Below the pieces are notes generated by a model that worked only from the letters and a program-made list of their open reading frames with translations, did no database searches and was not told the origin of the DNA. The translations under genes and the position numbers were made by a program. This document shows, piece after piece, positions 7,592 to 14,516 of a stretch of 20,359 nt of DNA (positions within the stretch are counted from its first letter, which is position 1; each line of letters starts with the position of its first letter). The stretch comes from Gp6-AA40 sp050742535 (GTDB taxonomy: Bacteria > Acidobacteriota > Vicinamibacteria > Vicinamibacterales > UBA2999): positions 1-20,359 of the forward strand of contig JBOGIQ010000075.1 in assembly GCA_050742535.1 (NCBI GenBank). The letters run 5' to 3'.

Positions 7592-8467
7592 ATGATCGAC
7601 AGATGTCGTGTCGGCGGAGCGTGTCTCTTGTTGTTGTGTGCGGCGGCCGCGCGCGTAGACACGCAAACGTTGCAGACGTCATTCGATGGTGCTCCTCTCC
7701 TGGCTGCCGTCTCAATCCGACCGACCGCGTCGCCGGGGCCGATTCGGATTCGCGCCAATCCTGGAAGAGTGGACATCAATAGTGCCAGTTTGATCGATTT
7801 AATCCGGAATGCGTACGGCGAACCGACTCCGATTCCTCCGTACCGTATCTCCGGCGTCGCATCCTGGATGCAAGATGAACGGTTCGATATCCAAGCGACG
7901 ACTCCCGAGGGCGCGGCACCGTTGAACCCACGGTCGACAATGCTGGCGCTGCGCAAGCTGCTCATCGAGCGGTTCCACCTGCGCACCAAGGTCGATACCG
8001 TCGACAGCGCAGTGTATGTGCTTTCGCGTCTTACGACAGCACCGAAAACCGCGGATCGCCTCAGACCAACGAAGGCGACCTGTGAAGCCACGCCTGGTTT
8101 GGCCAATCCAGTTGCACCATCATTGCCATGCGAGGCGATCCGCATCAAAGGAGGACAGCGATTTCAAATGGATGGGAGTGGCGTCACGATGGCGCAACTC
8201 GCAGGCCAGCTGTCGGCGATTCCTGCGATCGCTCGACCGGTGATCGATCGGAGCGGAATGGATGGCCGTTTTGACTTCACATTGGAATGGGTTCCACCGA
8301 CCTCTTTAGCAAGCGGCAACAATGCGGGACAAGTCGATGTCGCACGAGACACGGGGCCATCGGTGTTTGCGGCGTTAGAGGAACAGTTCGGGCTCAGGCT
8401 TGAGTCGAGCCGTGCACCTGTCGAGATCCTCGTCATCGAATCCGCGGAGAAACCGAGCCCAAACTGA
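7592..8467 (+). CDS. Exported DUF3738 (TIGR03435) family protein, third gene of the 5361 operon
   Basis: 291 residues from the ATG at 7592, with GGAGG at 7582-7586. A signal peptide (about 1-24) is followed by one DUF3738 domain. It shows PYRISGVASWMQDERFDIQA, MLALRKLLIERFHLRTKV, RPVIDRSGMDGRFDFTLEW and EEQFGLRLESSRAPVEILVI. Two cysteines 16 residues apart lie in the loop before the RPVID motif, as in most copies here. It starts 27 bases after the receptor stop, so it is very probably the last gene of the repressor-receptor operon and would be induced with it. A stand-alone copy of the receptor's sensor domain could buffer ligand, compete for it or deliver it; this is inference. Confidence 0.88.
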   Translation: MIDRCRVGGACLLLLCAAAARVDTQTLQTSFDGAPLLAAVSIRPTASPGPIRIRANPGRVDINSASLIDLIRNAYGEPTPIPPYRISGVASWMQDERFDIQATTPEGAAPLNPRSTMLALRKLLIERFHLRTKVDTVDSAVYVLSRLTTAPKTADRLRPTKATCEATPGLANPVAPSLPCEAIRIKGGQRFQMDGSGVTMAQLAGQLSAIPAIARPVIDRSGMDGRFDFTLEWVPPTSLASGNNAGQVDVARDTGPSVFAALEEQFGLRLESSRAPVEILVIESAEKPSPN

Positions 8468-8480
8468 TTCTTTCGTCGAA

Positions 8481-8720
8481 TTACAGAAGTCCCAGCTTTT
8501 TCGCGAATCGGATTAGGAGTGCCCGGTGCCTTGCGTGTGGTTTTCGGCGTCCGCGTCGCGCGTCAATCAGAATGACCGCGGATTTGCCGGTGTCTCTATG
8601 CCACGCTTTCAGCGGAATCTGCTTCAGCGCGGGCACGACGGCGGTCGTGACGCGATATGCCGTGCCGCTGTACTGATCGAAAGCAGGTGACGGTTTGCAT
8701 ACCGGCCTCATTACGTCCAT
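8481..8720 (-). CDS. Small basic conserved protein, paralogue of the gene at 13-225
   Basis: 79 residues. The C-terminal 43 residues align without gaps to the protein at 13-225 (24 of 43 identical), including LK-x-W, TGK, LIDAR, GRR, PH and the final LG-x-L. Similarity in protein but not clearly in DNA argues that both are, or recently were, real genes. The start is uncertain: ATG at 8720 or 8711, neither with a good ribosome binding site. It is convergent with the DUF3738 gene at 7592, with 13 bases between the ends. The family is not recognised. A positively charged tail with several His is the only property I can point to. Confidence 0.55.
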   Translation of the reverse strand: MDVMRPVCKPSPAFDQYSGTAYRVTTAVVPALKQIPLKAWHRDTGKSAVILIDARRGRRKPHARHRALLIRFAKKLGLL

Positions 8721-8851
8721 AGGCGTCGCCGTAACCGTCGTTGGCGTGTTGAACGCGCTGGGCCAGGCGTCACCTCAGGTCTGGGCTGACGCCAGTGAAC
8801 GTTTCGTGTCCAGCAGGGGTGCCCAACGCATCGACTGAGAAACCGCCTCCG

Positions 8852-9100
8852 TCGCCGCAAATACCGGACTTCAAGGCAGCGCCGCCACCCTGCACCTTTC
8901 GGACAGTTGGCGCGGTGCTCCGCGACCGGCTCGGCGACGGTCAGGGGAAGTTGGGTGACTTGCTGGAGGGTGAGGGAACAATGGCCGCCCTCGCGGAATC
9001 TCTCCGGGCGTGGGTAGACCGTCCGGTCGTGGATAAGACTGGCCTCCCAGGTACGTACCGTGTCGTCATGAACTTCGAGGTTGGTAGTCGACCGACTTGA
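8852..9100 (+). pseudogene. DUF3738 domain remnant
   Basis: This frame carries only the middle of a DUF3738 domain: PPPCTFRTVGAVL, then MAALAESLRAWVDRPVVD and KTGLPGTYRVVMNFE, then a stop. The signal peptide, the N-terminal half and the final EEQLGLKLES...VEVLVID block are absent. The single Cys matches the second of the conserved pair. It lies between intact copies and is probably debris of tandem duplication and deletion. Confidence 0.7.
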
Positions 9101-9168
9101 GCGCCCAACGGAGAACTGACGCCAACAAATCAAACGCTCGCCTCCCGCGTGCGCCAGGAGGCTGTGCG

Positions 9169-9215
9169 CGCCTGAACTTGCGGGATAGGTGATATCGCGC
9201 GCGAAATAGCACTCC
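9169..9215 (-). repeat. Intergenic repeat of about 47 bases, copy 2 (inverted)
   Basis: Read on the minus strand, this segment matches 3994-4042: ggagtgctatttcgcg, then atcacctatcccg and caagttcaggcg. It lies between the DUF3738 remnant and the promoter of the repressor gene at 9304. The rest of the 9101-9303 gap shows no gene. Confidence 0.7.
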
Positions 9216-9266
9216 TGCGAAAAAAGAATCCGTTCACCCACCCAACCAATCGCCGGTCGCCCCCGT

Positions 9267-9303
9267 CTATGACACTGTAGTAGTTATATCCACAGATTAG
9301 TAG
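9267..9303. promoter_or_regulatory. Putative BlaI operator region (TAGTAG type) of the 9304 operon
   Basis: TAGTAG occurs at 9278-9283 and again at 9298-9303, directly before the ATG, exactly 20 bases apart. The same arrangement is seen before 15437. The upstream copy is the right half of a degenerate dyad, CTA-N11-TAG (9267-9283), at the same distance from the ATG as the perfect palindrome of the other operon. No consensus promoter is obvious. Confidence 0.5.
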
Positions 9304-9708
9304 ATGACCAAGAAGCTTCCCAGGCTCTCCCGGCTCGACCTGCAGATCCTGGACGTCCTGTGGGCCCGCGGCCAGGCGTCGGTTCGCGAAATCCAGGAGG
9401 GTTTTCCCGCGCCCCGTCCCGCGTACACCACCGTGCAGACCACGGTGTATCGACTCGAGGCCAAGGGAGCGCTCCGCCGGACGCGAAAGATCGGCAACGC
9501 GCACATTTTCGAGCCGCTTGTCGCGCGTGACGTCGCTCGTCACCGCCTGCTCGACACCATCCTCAGCTTCTTCGGCGGCCGCGCGCAGCCGATGATGCAG
9601 CAGCTGGCTGAGGCGGGAAAGCTGACGCTGGACGACGTCCGCGATCTGGAGAAGGCGATCCGGAAGCGAAAGGCGCAGGAGGAAACGGAAAGGACGCGGA
9701 AGAAATGA
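9304..9708 (+). CDS. BlaI/MecI/CopY-family transcriptional repressor
   Basis: 134 residues. The winged helix spans about 8-75, with recognition-helix region AYTTVQTTVYRLEAKGAL (40-57). The C-terminal dimerisation part includes ILSFFGGRAQPMM (86-98) and a highly charged tail. The protein is very similar to the repressor at 15437, including a recognition helix that is nearly identical, but quite different from the one at 5361. Cross-regulation between the 9304 and 15437 operons is therefore plausible. It would repress its own operon until the receptor signals. The stop codon overlaps the start of the receptor gene at 9705 by 4 bases. Confidence 0.92.
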   Translation: MTKKLPRLSRLDLQILDVLWARGQASVREIQEGFPAPRPAYTTVQTTVYRLEAKGALRRTRKIGNAHIFEPLVARDVARHRLLDTILSFFGGRAQPMMQQLAEAGKLTLDDVRDLEKAIRKRKAQEETERTRKK

Positions 9709-11588
9709 TGGCCGACGTCTTCAACCACCTGTGGCAATCGACGCTATTTGCCGCCACGGTCACGCTCCTGGCCCTCGCGTTTCGCCACAATCGCGCGCGG
9801 CTCCGCTACGGCCTGTGGCTCGCCGCCTCGGTCAAGTTCCTCGTGCCGTTTGCGGCATTGGCGGCCGTCGGGAGCCTCGCTCACTGGCAGCAGGCGCCGG
9901 CACCGATCAGATCAGTCGTGGCGTCGCCGGCAGCCCGCGACTTCAACGCGCCGTTCGACGCGACGTGGCTCGACCAGACGACGATGGCCGCGGCAACGGT
10001 GCAGCCGCAGTGGATCACGCTGGTGCTCGTCGGCGTCTGGCTCTGCGGATGTGCGGCAATCCTGCTGCGGCGCGTGCGCCAGTGGCGCGAGGTCCGTGCC
10101 GCTGTTCGCGCCAGCACGCCGTTCACGGGCGCGGCGCCCCGCCTTCGCCAAGGCTTTGGCGGGCAAGCCGTGGCAGCCGGCATTGAAATCCGCACCGCGC
10201 CCACGGTGCTCGAACCAGGCGTCGTCGGTCTCCGGCGCCCGGTGATCCTTCTGCCCGAGGGGATCGATTCGTACCTCACCGCCGATCAGTTCGCCGCGGT
10301 GGTCGCGCACGAGGTCTGCCACGTGCGGCGTCGCGACAACTTGACCGCGGCAATCCACATGGCGGTCGAAGCGGTCTTCTGGTTCCACCCGATGGTGTGG
10401 TGGATCGGCGCGCGTCTTGTGGCCACCCGCGAGCAGGCCTGCGACGAGCACGTGATCGCCGAAACGGCGGAACCGATCGCCTACGCCGAAGGCATCGCCG
10501 GCGTCTGCCGGCGCTACGTGGAAACGCCGCTGATGAGCGTGGCCGGTGTCGGCGGCGCGGACATCAAGGCCCGGATCGATGCGATTCTCGCCAATCGGAT
10601 CGGCCTGCGCCTGACGCTGCCGAAGCGCCTCGTGCTGGCGGCGGTGGCCGCACTATCGCTGACCGTCCCCATCGTCACGGGCGCGATCGAGGCGGCGGCG
10701 TTCGCTGCCGGCCAGCAGCAAGTGGTACCGCCCGGTGGCACTCGGATCGATCCGCAGCTTCGTTTCGAGGTGGCGTCGGTCAAACCGGTCGCCGGTACCA
10801 GTGGCACATTCGGCAGGTTCCTCCCGATACTTCCGCGATTCGAGTACACCGACTTGCCCATCGGATGGTTCCTTCGAACGGCACTGGATAAGCCGGACTA
10901 CCGGATGATCGGCGCTCCCGGTTGGGTTGACACCGAGCGGTACACGGTCATGGCGAAGGCGCCGGATGGCACGCCGCCGGCAGCGTTGGCGACGTTGATG
11001 CTGAACCTCCTCAAGGATCGGTTCCAGCTCGCCACGCATCTCGAGACGCGTGAGCTCCCAATCTTCAATCTCGTCATGGCGCGGACGGACAGGCAGCTTG
11101 GGCCGGCCATCAAGGCGTCGCCCGCCGATTGCGCGAAGACCATCGCCGAAAGAGAGGCCGCGCTGCAGGCGGCTGCCGCCGGGCGCGGGGCCCCGCCGCC
11201 GATACCGCGGCCTGGCGATATCAACGCTCCGCCACAGTGCGGCTTTGGCCGTTTGCTGACTGGCAATGTGGCCGTCAGCGGTCGCACCATCACGCAGTTC
11301 GCCACGACGCTGTCGGAGTGGATGGGCCGCCCCGTAATCGACAAGACCGGATTGACCGGCCTCTACGAATTCACGCTCAAGTTTTCACCCGAGGGCATCC
11401 GTGCGGCAGGCCCGATGGGACCAACGTTGACGCTGCTTCAGGGGCAGGGCCAATCGCCACCAGCCGATCCCAATGCGCCCAGCCTTTCCGCGGCGCTGGA
11501 GGAGCAGCTCGGGCTCAAGCTCGAAAGCGCGCGCGGTCCGGTAGAAGTCGTCGTGATCGACAGGCTCGAACGGCCAACGCCCGACTAG
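9705..11588 (+). CDS. BlaR1-type M56 membrane protease with DUF3738 sensor domain, first of a tandem pair
   Basis: 627 residues. The N-terminal membrane part begins FNHLWQSTLFAATVTLLAL, and further segments lie near 36-57, 103-121 and 307-326. The M56 protease has HEVCH at 202-206 and E-x-x-C-D at 243-247. A DUF3738 domain (about 350-627) follows, starting LRFEVASVKP. It contains a cysteine pair 36 residues apart, the widest here, then GRPVIDKTGLTGLYEFTLKF and EEQLGLKLESARGPVEVVVI. Residues 147-155 (LRQGFGGQA) are encoded by a GC-rich palindrome that appears also in the next gene. Over the first 312 residues only about 25 differ from the receptor at 11600; the sensor domains then diverge sharply. 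Sensing by DUF3738 is inferred from its position. Confidence 0.9.
   Translation: MMADVFNHLWQSTLFAATVTLLALAFRHNRARLRYGLWLAASVKFLVPFAALAAVGSLAHWQQAPAPIRSVVASPAARDFNAPFDATWLDQTTMAAATVQPQWITLVLVGVWLCGCAAILLRRVRQWREVRAAVRASTPFTGAAPRLRQGFGGQAVAAGIEIRTAPTVLEPGVVGLRRPVILLPEGIDSYLTADQFAAVVAHEVCHVRRRDNLTAAIHMAVEAVFWFHPMVWWIGARLVATREQACDEHVIAETAEPIAYAEGIAGVCRRYVETPLMSVAGVGGADIKARIDAILANRIGLRLTLPKRLVLAAVAALSLTVPIVTGAIEAAAFAAGQQQVVPPGGTRIDPQLRFEVASVKPVAGTSGTFGRFLPILPRFEYTDLPIGWFLRTALDKPDYRMIGAPGWVDTERYTVMAKAPDGTPPAALATLMLNLLKDRFQLATHLETRELPIFNLVMARTDRQLGPAIKASPADCAKTIAEREAALQAAAAGRGAPPPIPRPGDINAPPQCGFGRLLTGNVAVSGRTITQFATTLSEWMGRPVIDKTGLTGLYEFTLKFSPEGIRAAGPMGPTLTLLQGQGQSPPADPNAPSLSAALEEQLGLKLESARGPVEVVVIDRLERPTPD
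10138..10163. repeat. Palindromic repeat inside the 9705 gene
   Basis: CCCGCC (10138-10143) and GGCGGG (10158-10163) form a stem around ttcgccaaggcttt, which itself contains a gcc/ggc pair. It is read in frame as PRLRQGFGG, in the loop between the third membrane segment and the protease core. An almost identical copy lies at 12033-12058. Confidence 0.6.
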
Positions 11589-11599
11589 ACGAGGAAGAA

Positions 11600-13450
11600 A
11601 TGATCGCCGACATCTTCAACCACCTCTGGCAATCGACGATGTTTGCCGCCGCCGTTGCGCTGCTGGCCTTCGCGTTCCGCCACAATCGCGCGCGGCTCCG
11701 CTACGGCCTGTGGCTCGCCGCCTCGATCAAGTTCCTCGTCCCGTTTGCGGCATTGGCGGCCGTCGGGAGCCTCGCTCAATGGCAGCAGGCGCCTGCACCG
11801 ATCAGATCAGTCGTGGCGTCGCCGGCAGCCCGCGACTTCAACGCGCCGTTCGACGCGATGTGGCTCGACCCGGCGACGATGGTCACGGCAGCGGCACAAC
11901 CGCAGTGGATAACGCCGTTGCTCGTCGGCGTCTGGCTCTGCGGATGTGCGGCGATCCTGCTGCGGCGCGTGCGCCAGTGGCGCGAGGTCCGTGCCGCTGT
12001 TCGCGCCAGCACGCCGTTCGCTTCCGCGCCGCCCCGCCTTCGCCAAGGCTACGGCGGGCCAGCCGTGGCCGCCGGCATTGAAATCCGCACCGCGCCCACG
12101 GTGCTCGAACCAGGCGTCGTCGGTCTGCGGCGCCCGGTGATCCTTCTGCCCGAGGGGATCGACAGTTACCTGACCGCTGACCAGTTCGCCGCGGTTGTCG
12201 CACACGAGGTCTGCCATGTACGGCGTCGCGACAACCTCACCGCGGTGATCCACATGCTGGTCGAAGCGGTCTTCTGGTTCCACCCGCTTGTGTGGTGGAT
12301 CGGCGCGCGTCTTGTGGCCACCCGCGAGCAGGCCTGCGACGAGCATGTGATCGCCGAAACGGCGGAACCGATCGCCTACGCCGAGGGCATCGCCGGCGTC
12401 TGCCGGCGCTACGTGGAAACGCCGCTGATGAGCGTGGCCGGTGTCGGCGGCGCGGACATCAAGGCCCGGATCGATGCGATTCTCGCCAATCGGATCGGGT
12501 TGCGCCTGACGCTGCCGAAGCGGCTCGTGCTGGCGACTGCAGCGGTGGTGGCGTTCGTCGGCCCTCTCGCCGCGGGCGCGATCAACCGGGCACATCTGAC
12601 CGCCGAGCGGGCGCAAGGCGTTACAGCCGGCCGGCCGCTTGTCGATCCGGAGGCGCGCTTCGAGGTGGTGTCGATCAAGCGGTTCGACCCATCCGGAGGC
12701 ACGGCGCCGCGGATCTCGATGACGCCAGGCCGCTACGACGTCGCCGGTATACCGTTGTCGCTGGTGGTCGGGCAGGCATTGGGATCTCCGGTGGACCGCA
12801 TGTTCGGCCTGCCGGACTGGGTCAACACCGAGTTCTACGCGATTGCCGCCAAGGCTCCGGACGACCCGCCGCCAGCCGCGATCGCGATGAACGTCATGCT
12901 CGCGAACCTGCTGAAGGATCGCTTCAACCTGGCGACGCACCGCGAAACGCGCCAACTCCCCGTCTACGACCTGGTGTTCGCGCGGACCGACAAACGTCTC
13001 GGCCCGGGGCTCGAGCCGGCTTCGCCGGAGTGCCAGTCGGCCCTGGCTGCGCGCCTCGAGGCGGTACAACGCGGAGCCGCCGTGGCGCCGCCGTTGGAGG
13101 CCAAGGGCTGCACATCAGCGCGAATCAATCCCGGCATGGTCGGTTTCGACGGCGTACCGATGTCCATGGTCGCCCAACACCTGACGCAGTCCGTGGGCCG
13201 TCCGGTCATCGACAAGACCGGTCTGACCGGCTACTACGACTACACGCTGCAGTGGACGCCGCAGCCAGGAAGTATCATGCCGTTCCAGCCGGCCGGAGGA
13301 CCGCCCGCCGCGCCGCCGCCTGCCGCGGATCCCGACGGACCGAATCTCTTCACGGCGGTGCAGGAGCAGCTCGGCCTGAAGCTGGAGAGCACCCGCGGAC
13401 CGGTGGAAGTGATCGTCATCGACCGCCTCGATAAACCGCGGCTGGATTAG
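11600..13450 (+). CDS. BlaR1-type M56 membrane protease with DUF3738 sensor domain, second of a tandem pair
   Basis: 616 residues from the ATG at 11600, with GAGG 5 bases upstream; the frame is open far upstream but overlaps the previous gene. It starts 11 bases after the stop of 9705, in the same operon, without its own repressor. The M56 part is nearly identical to that of 9705 (HEVCH at 202-206, E-x-x-C-D at 243-247); between residues 155 and 312 I count only three differences. After the last membrane segment similarity drops abruptly. The DUF3738 domain (about 350-616; RFEVVSIKRF, cysteines 26 apart, GRPVIDKTGLTGYYDYTLQW, Pro/Ala-rich stretch, EVIVIDRLDKP) is clearly distinct. The pair probably feeds two different inputs into one repressor, which is inference. 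Confidence 0.9.
   Translation: MIADIFNHLWQSTMFAAAVALLAFAFRHNRARLRYGLWLAASIKFLVPFAALAAVGSLAQWQQAPAPIRSVVASPAARDFNAPFDAMWLDPATMVTAAAQPQWITPLLVGVWLCGCAAILLRRVRQWREVRAAVRASTPFASAPPRLRQGYGGPAVAAGIEIRTAPTVLEPGVVGLRRPVILLPEGIDSYLTADQFAAVVAHEVCHVRRRDNLTAVIHMLVEAVFWFHPLVWWIGARLVATREQACDEHVIAETAEPIAYAEGIAGVCRRYVETPLMSVAGVGGADIKARIDAILANRIGLRLTLPKRLVLATAAVVAFVGPLAAGAINRAHLTAERAQGVTAGRPLVDPEARFEVVSIKRFDPSGGTAPRISMTPGRYDVAGIPLSLVVGQALGSPVDRMFGLPDWVNTEFYAIAAKAPDDPPPAAIAMNVMLANLLKDRFNLATHRETRQLPVYDLVFARTDKRLGPGLEPASPECQSALAARLEAVQRGAAVAPPLEAKGCTSARINPGMVGFDGVPMSMVAQHLTQSVGRPVIDKTGLTGYYDYTLQWTPQPGSIMPFQPAGGPPAAPPPAADPDGPNLFTAVQEQLGLKLESTRGPVEVIVIDRLDKPRLD
12033..12058. repeat. Palindromic repeat inside the 11600 gene
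   Basis: CCCGCC (12033-12038) and GGCGGG (12053-12058) form a stem around ttcgccaaggctac. It is read as PRLRQGYGG and is equivalent to 10138-10163 with two base changes in the loop. It is absent from the receptors at 5759 and 15835. Confidence 0.6.
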
Positions 13451-13512
13451 TCTTCATGTGAAGAGACCCCTGGAGCCCTAACCGTTTGGATGCGGATACG
13501 TCGAAAGGCAGC

Positions 13513-14502
13513 ATGAAGCGCATTCCGACGGTGGCGAGCATAGCTATTCCAGCAATCCTCTTGCTCCTGGCGTGGACTGTCATCACCCGATCGACCGTCG
13601 CTCGGTCTCCCCAGACCACCAGCAAACCTGGAGAGGATCGCTCGGACATGGTGCTGATCCCTGGAGGTGTCTTCGACATGGGCACGGAGCGTGGCCGTCT
13701 GCCTGCGATCGTTCAGTGGCTCAAGCGTTTGTATCCTGACAGGAATCCCACCGAGCAGGCCTTCGAAGACGAAACTCCTCGCCACTCTGTCGAGATTGAT
13801 TCGTTCTACGTCGATCGACACGAAGTCACCAATGCCCGGTACCGCACGTTCGTTCGCGCTACCGGACACCGGGAACCGGAGGGTATGGCAATCGTCACGC
13901 GCGACGGCGAGTTCGTCACGGATTCGCGGTTTCGCCCGTGGTCGGATTCACATTTCAATCGGGATCAACAGCCAGTCGTGGCCGTGTCGCGCGACGACGC
14001 GCGGGAATTCTGCAGATGGGCAGGAAAACGCCTTCCGACCGAGGCCGAGTGGGAGAAAGCCGCCAGAGGAGGCTTGAACGGACAAGAGTTTTCCTGGGGC
14101 GACGACTGGCCGCCACCGGCAGGAGCGGGAAACTTTGCTGAAGTCTCGTTCAAGAAGGTGTTTGGGGAGGAGCGATTCGGCGCGTTTCCCGGGTACGACG
14201 ACGGTTCGGTCTTTCCTGCAGACGTTGGAAGCTTCACGGCCAACGGCTACGGCATTTTCGACATGGCAGGCAACGTCTCGGAATGGGTCCAGGATGACTA
14301 CAGGAGCGATTACTACTCCAACTCACCAACGCGCAATCCTGCGGGGCCTGGTAACGGTGGGGACGAAGGGAACGCAATAGCGCGAGGCGGCTCATGGTTC
14401 TACAAGTCGGCGCACGTTATCCGCGTCGCAAAACGGGAAGATGGCCCTCCCTCCTGGAAGGGGTTCGATCAGGGCTTTCGCTGCGCTGCGAGTAACAAAT
14501 AA
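13513..14502 (+). CDS. SUMF1/FGE-like (formylglycine-generating-enzyme fold) protein without the catalytic cysteines
   Basis: 329 residues from the ATG at 13513, preceded by AAAGG; an in-frame TTG at 13486 is less likely. Residues 5-25 form a signal anchor, so the domain is probably outside the membrane. The FGE-sulfatase domain spans about 45-325: MVLIPGGVFDMGTE, YVDRHEVTNARYRTFV, GKRLPTEAEWEKAARGG, NGYGIFDMAGNVSEWVQDDY, RGGSWFYKSAHVIRVAKRE and GFRCA. True formylglycine-generating enzymes have two active-site cysteines just after GGS. Here those positions read Tyr297 and Val302, so cysteine oxidation is not expected. Many bacterial members have other, often unknown, roles. It starts 62 bases after the tandem receptors and could be a target of that operon. 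Confidence 0.85.
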   Translation: MKRIPTVASIAIPAILLLLAWTVITRSTVARSPQTTSKPGEDRSDMVLIPGGVFDMGTERGRLPAIVQWLKRLYPDRNPTEQAFEDETPRHSVEIDSFYVDRHEVTNARYRTFVRATGHREPEGMAIVTRDGEFVTDSRFRPWSDSHFNRDQQPVVAVSRDDAREFCRWAGKRLPTEAEWEKAARGGLNGQEFSWGDDWPPPAGAGNFAEVSFKKVFGEERFGAFPGYDDGSVFPADVGSFTANGYGIFDMAGNVSEWVQDDYRSDYYSNSPTRNPAGPGNGGDEGNAIARGGSWFYKSAHVIRVAKREDGPPSWKGFDQGFRCAASNK

Positions 14503-14516
14503 CGGCGGAGTTACTG

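Noticed and set aside
11807..13069. 420-codon open frame on the minus strand
   Set aside because: It lies wholly antisense to the receptor at 11600, is rich in Arg, Asp and His with no domain pattern, and is explained by third-position GC bias.
12292..13434. 380-codon open frame on the plus strand
   Set aside because: It is a shifted frame within the receptor gene at 11600, and a similar shadow occurs in the 9705 gene, as expected from the shared DNA.
13451..13464. TCTTCA-TG-TGAAGA directly after the 11600 gene as a terminator
   Set aside because: The loop of 2 bases is too tight for an RNA hairpin and no T-run follows.
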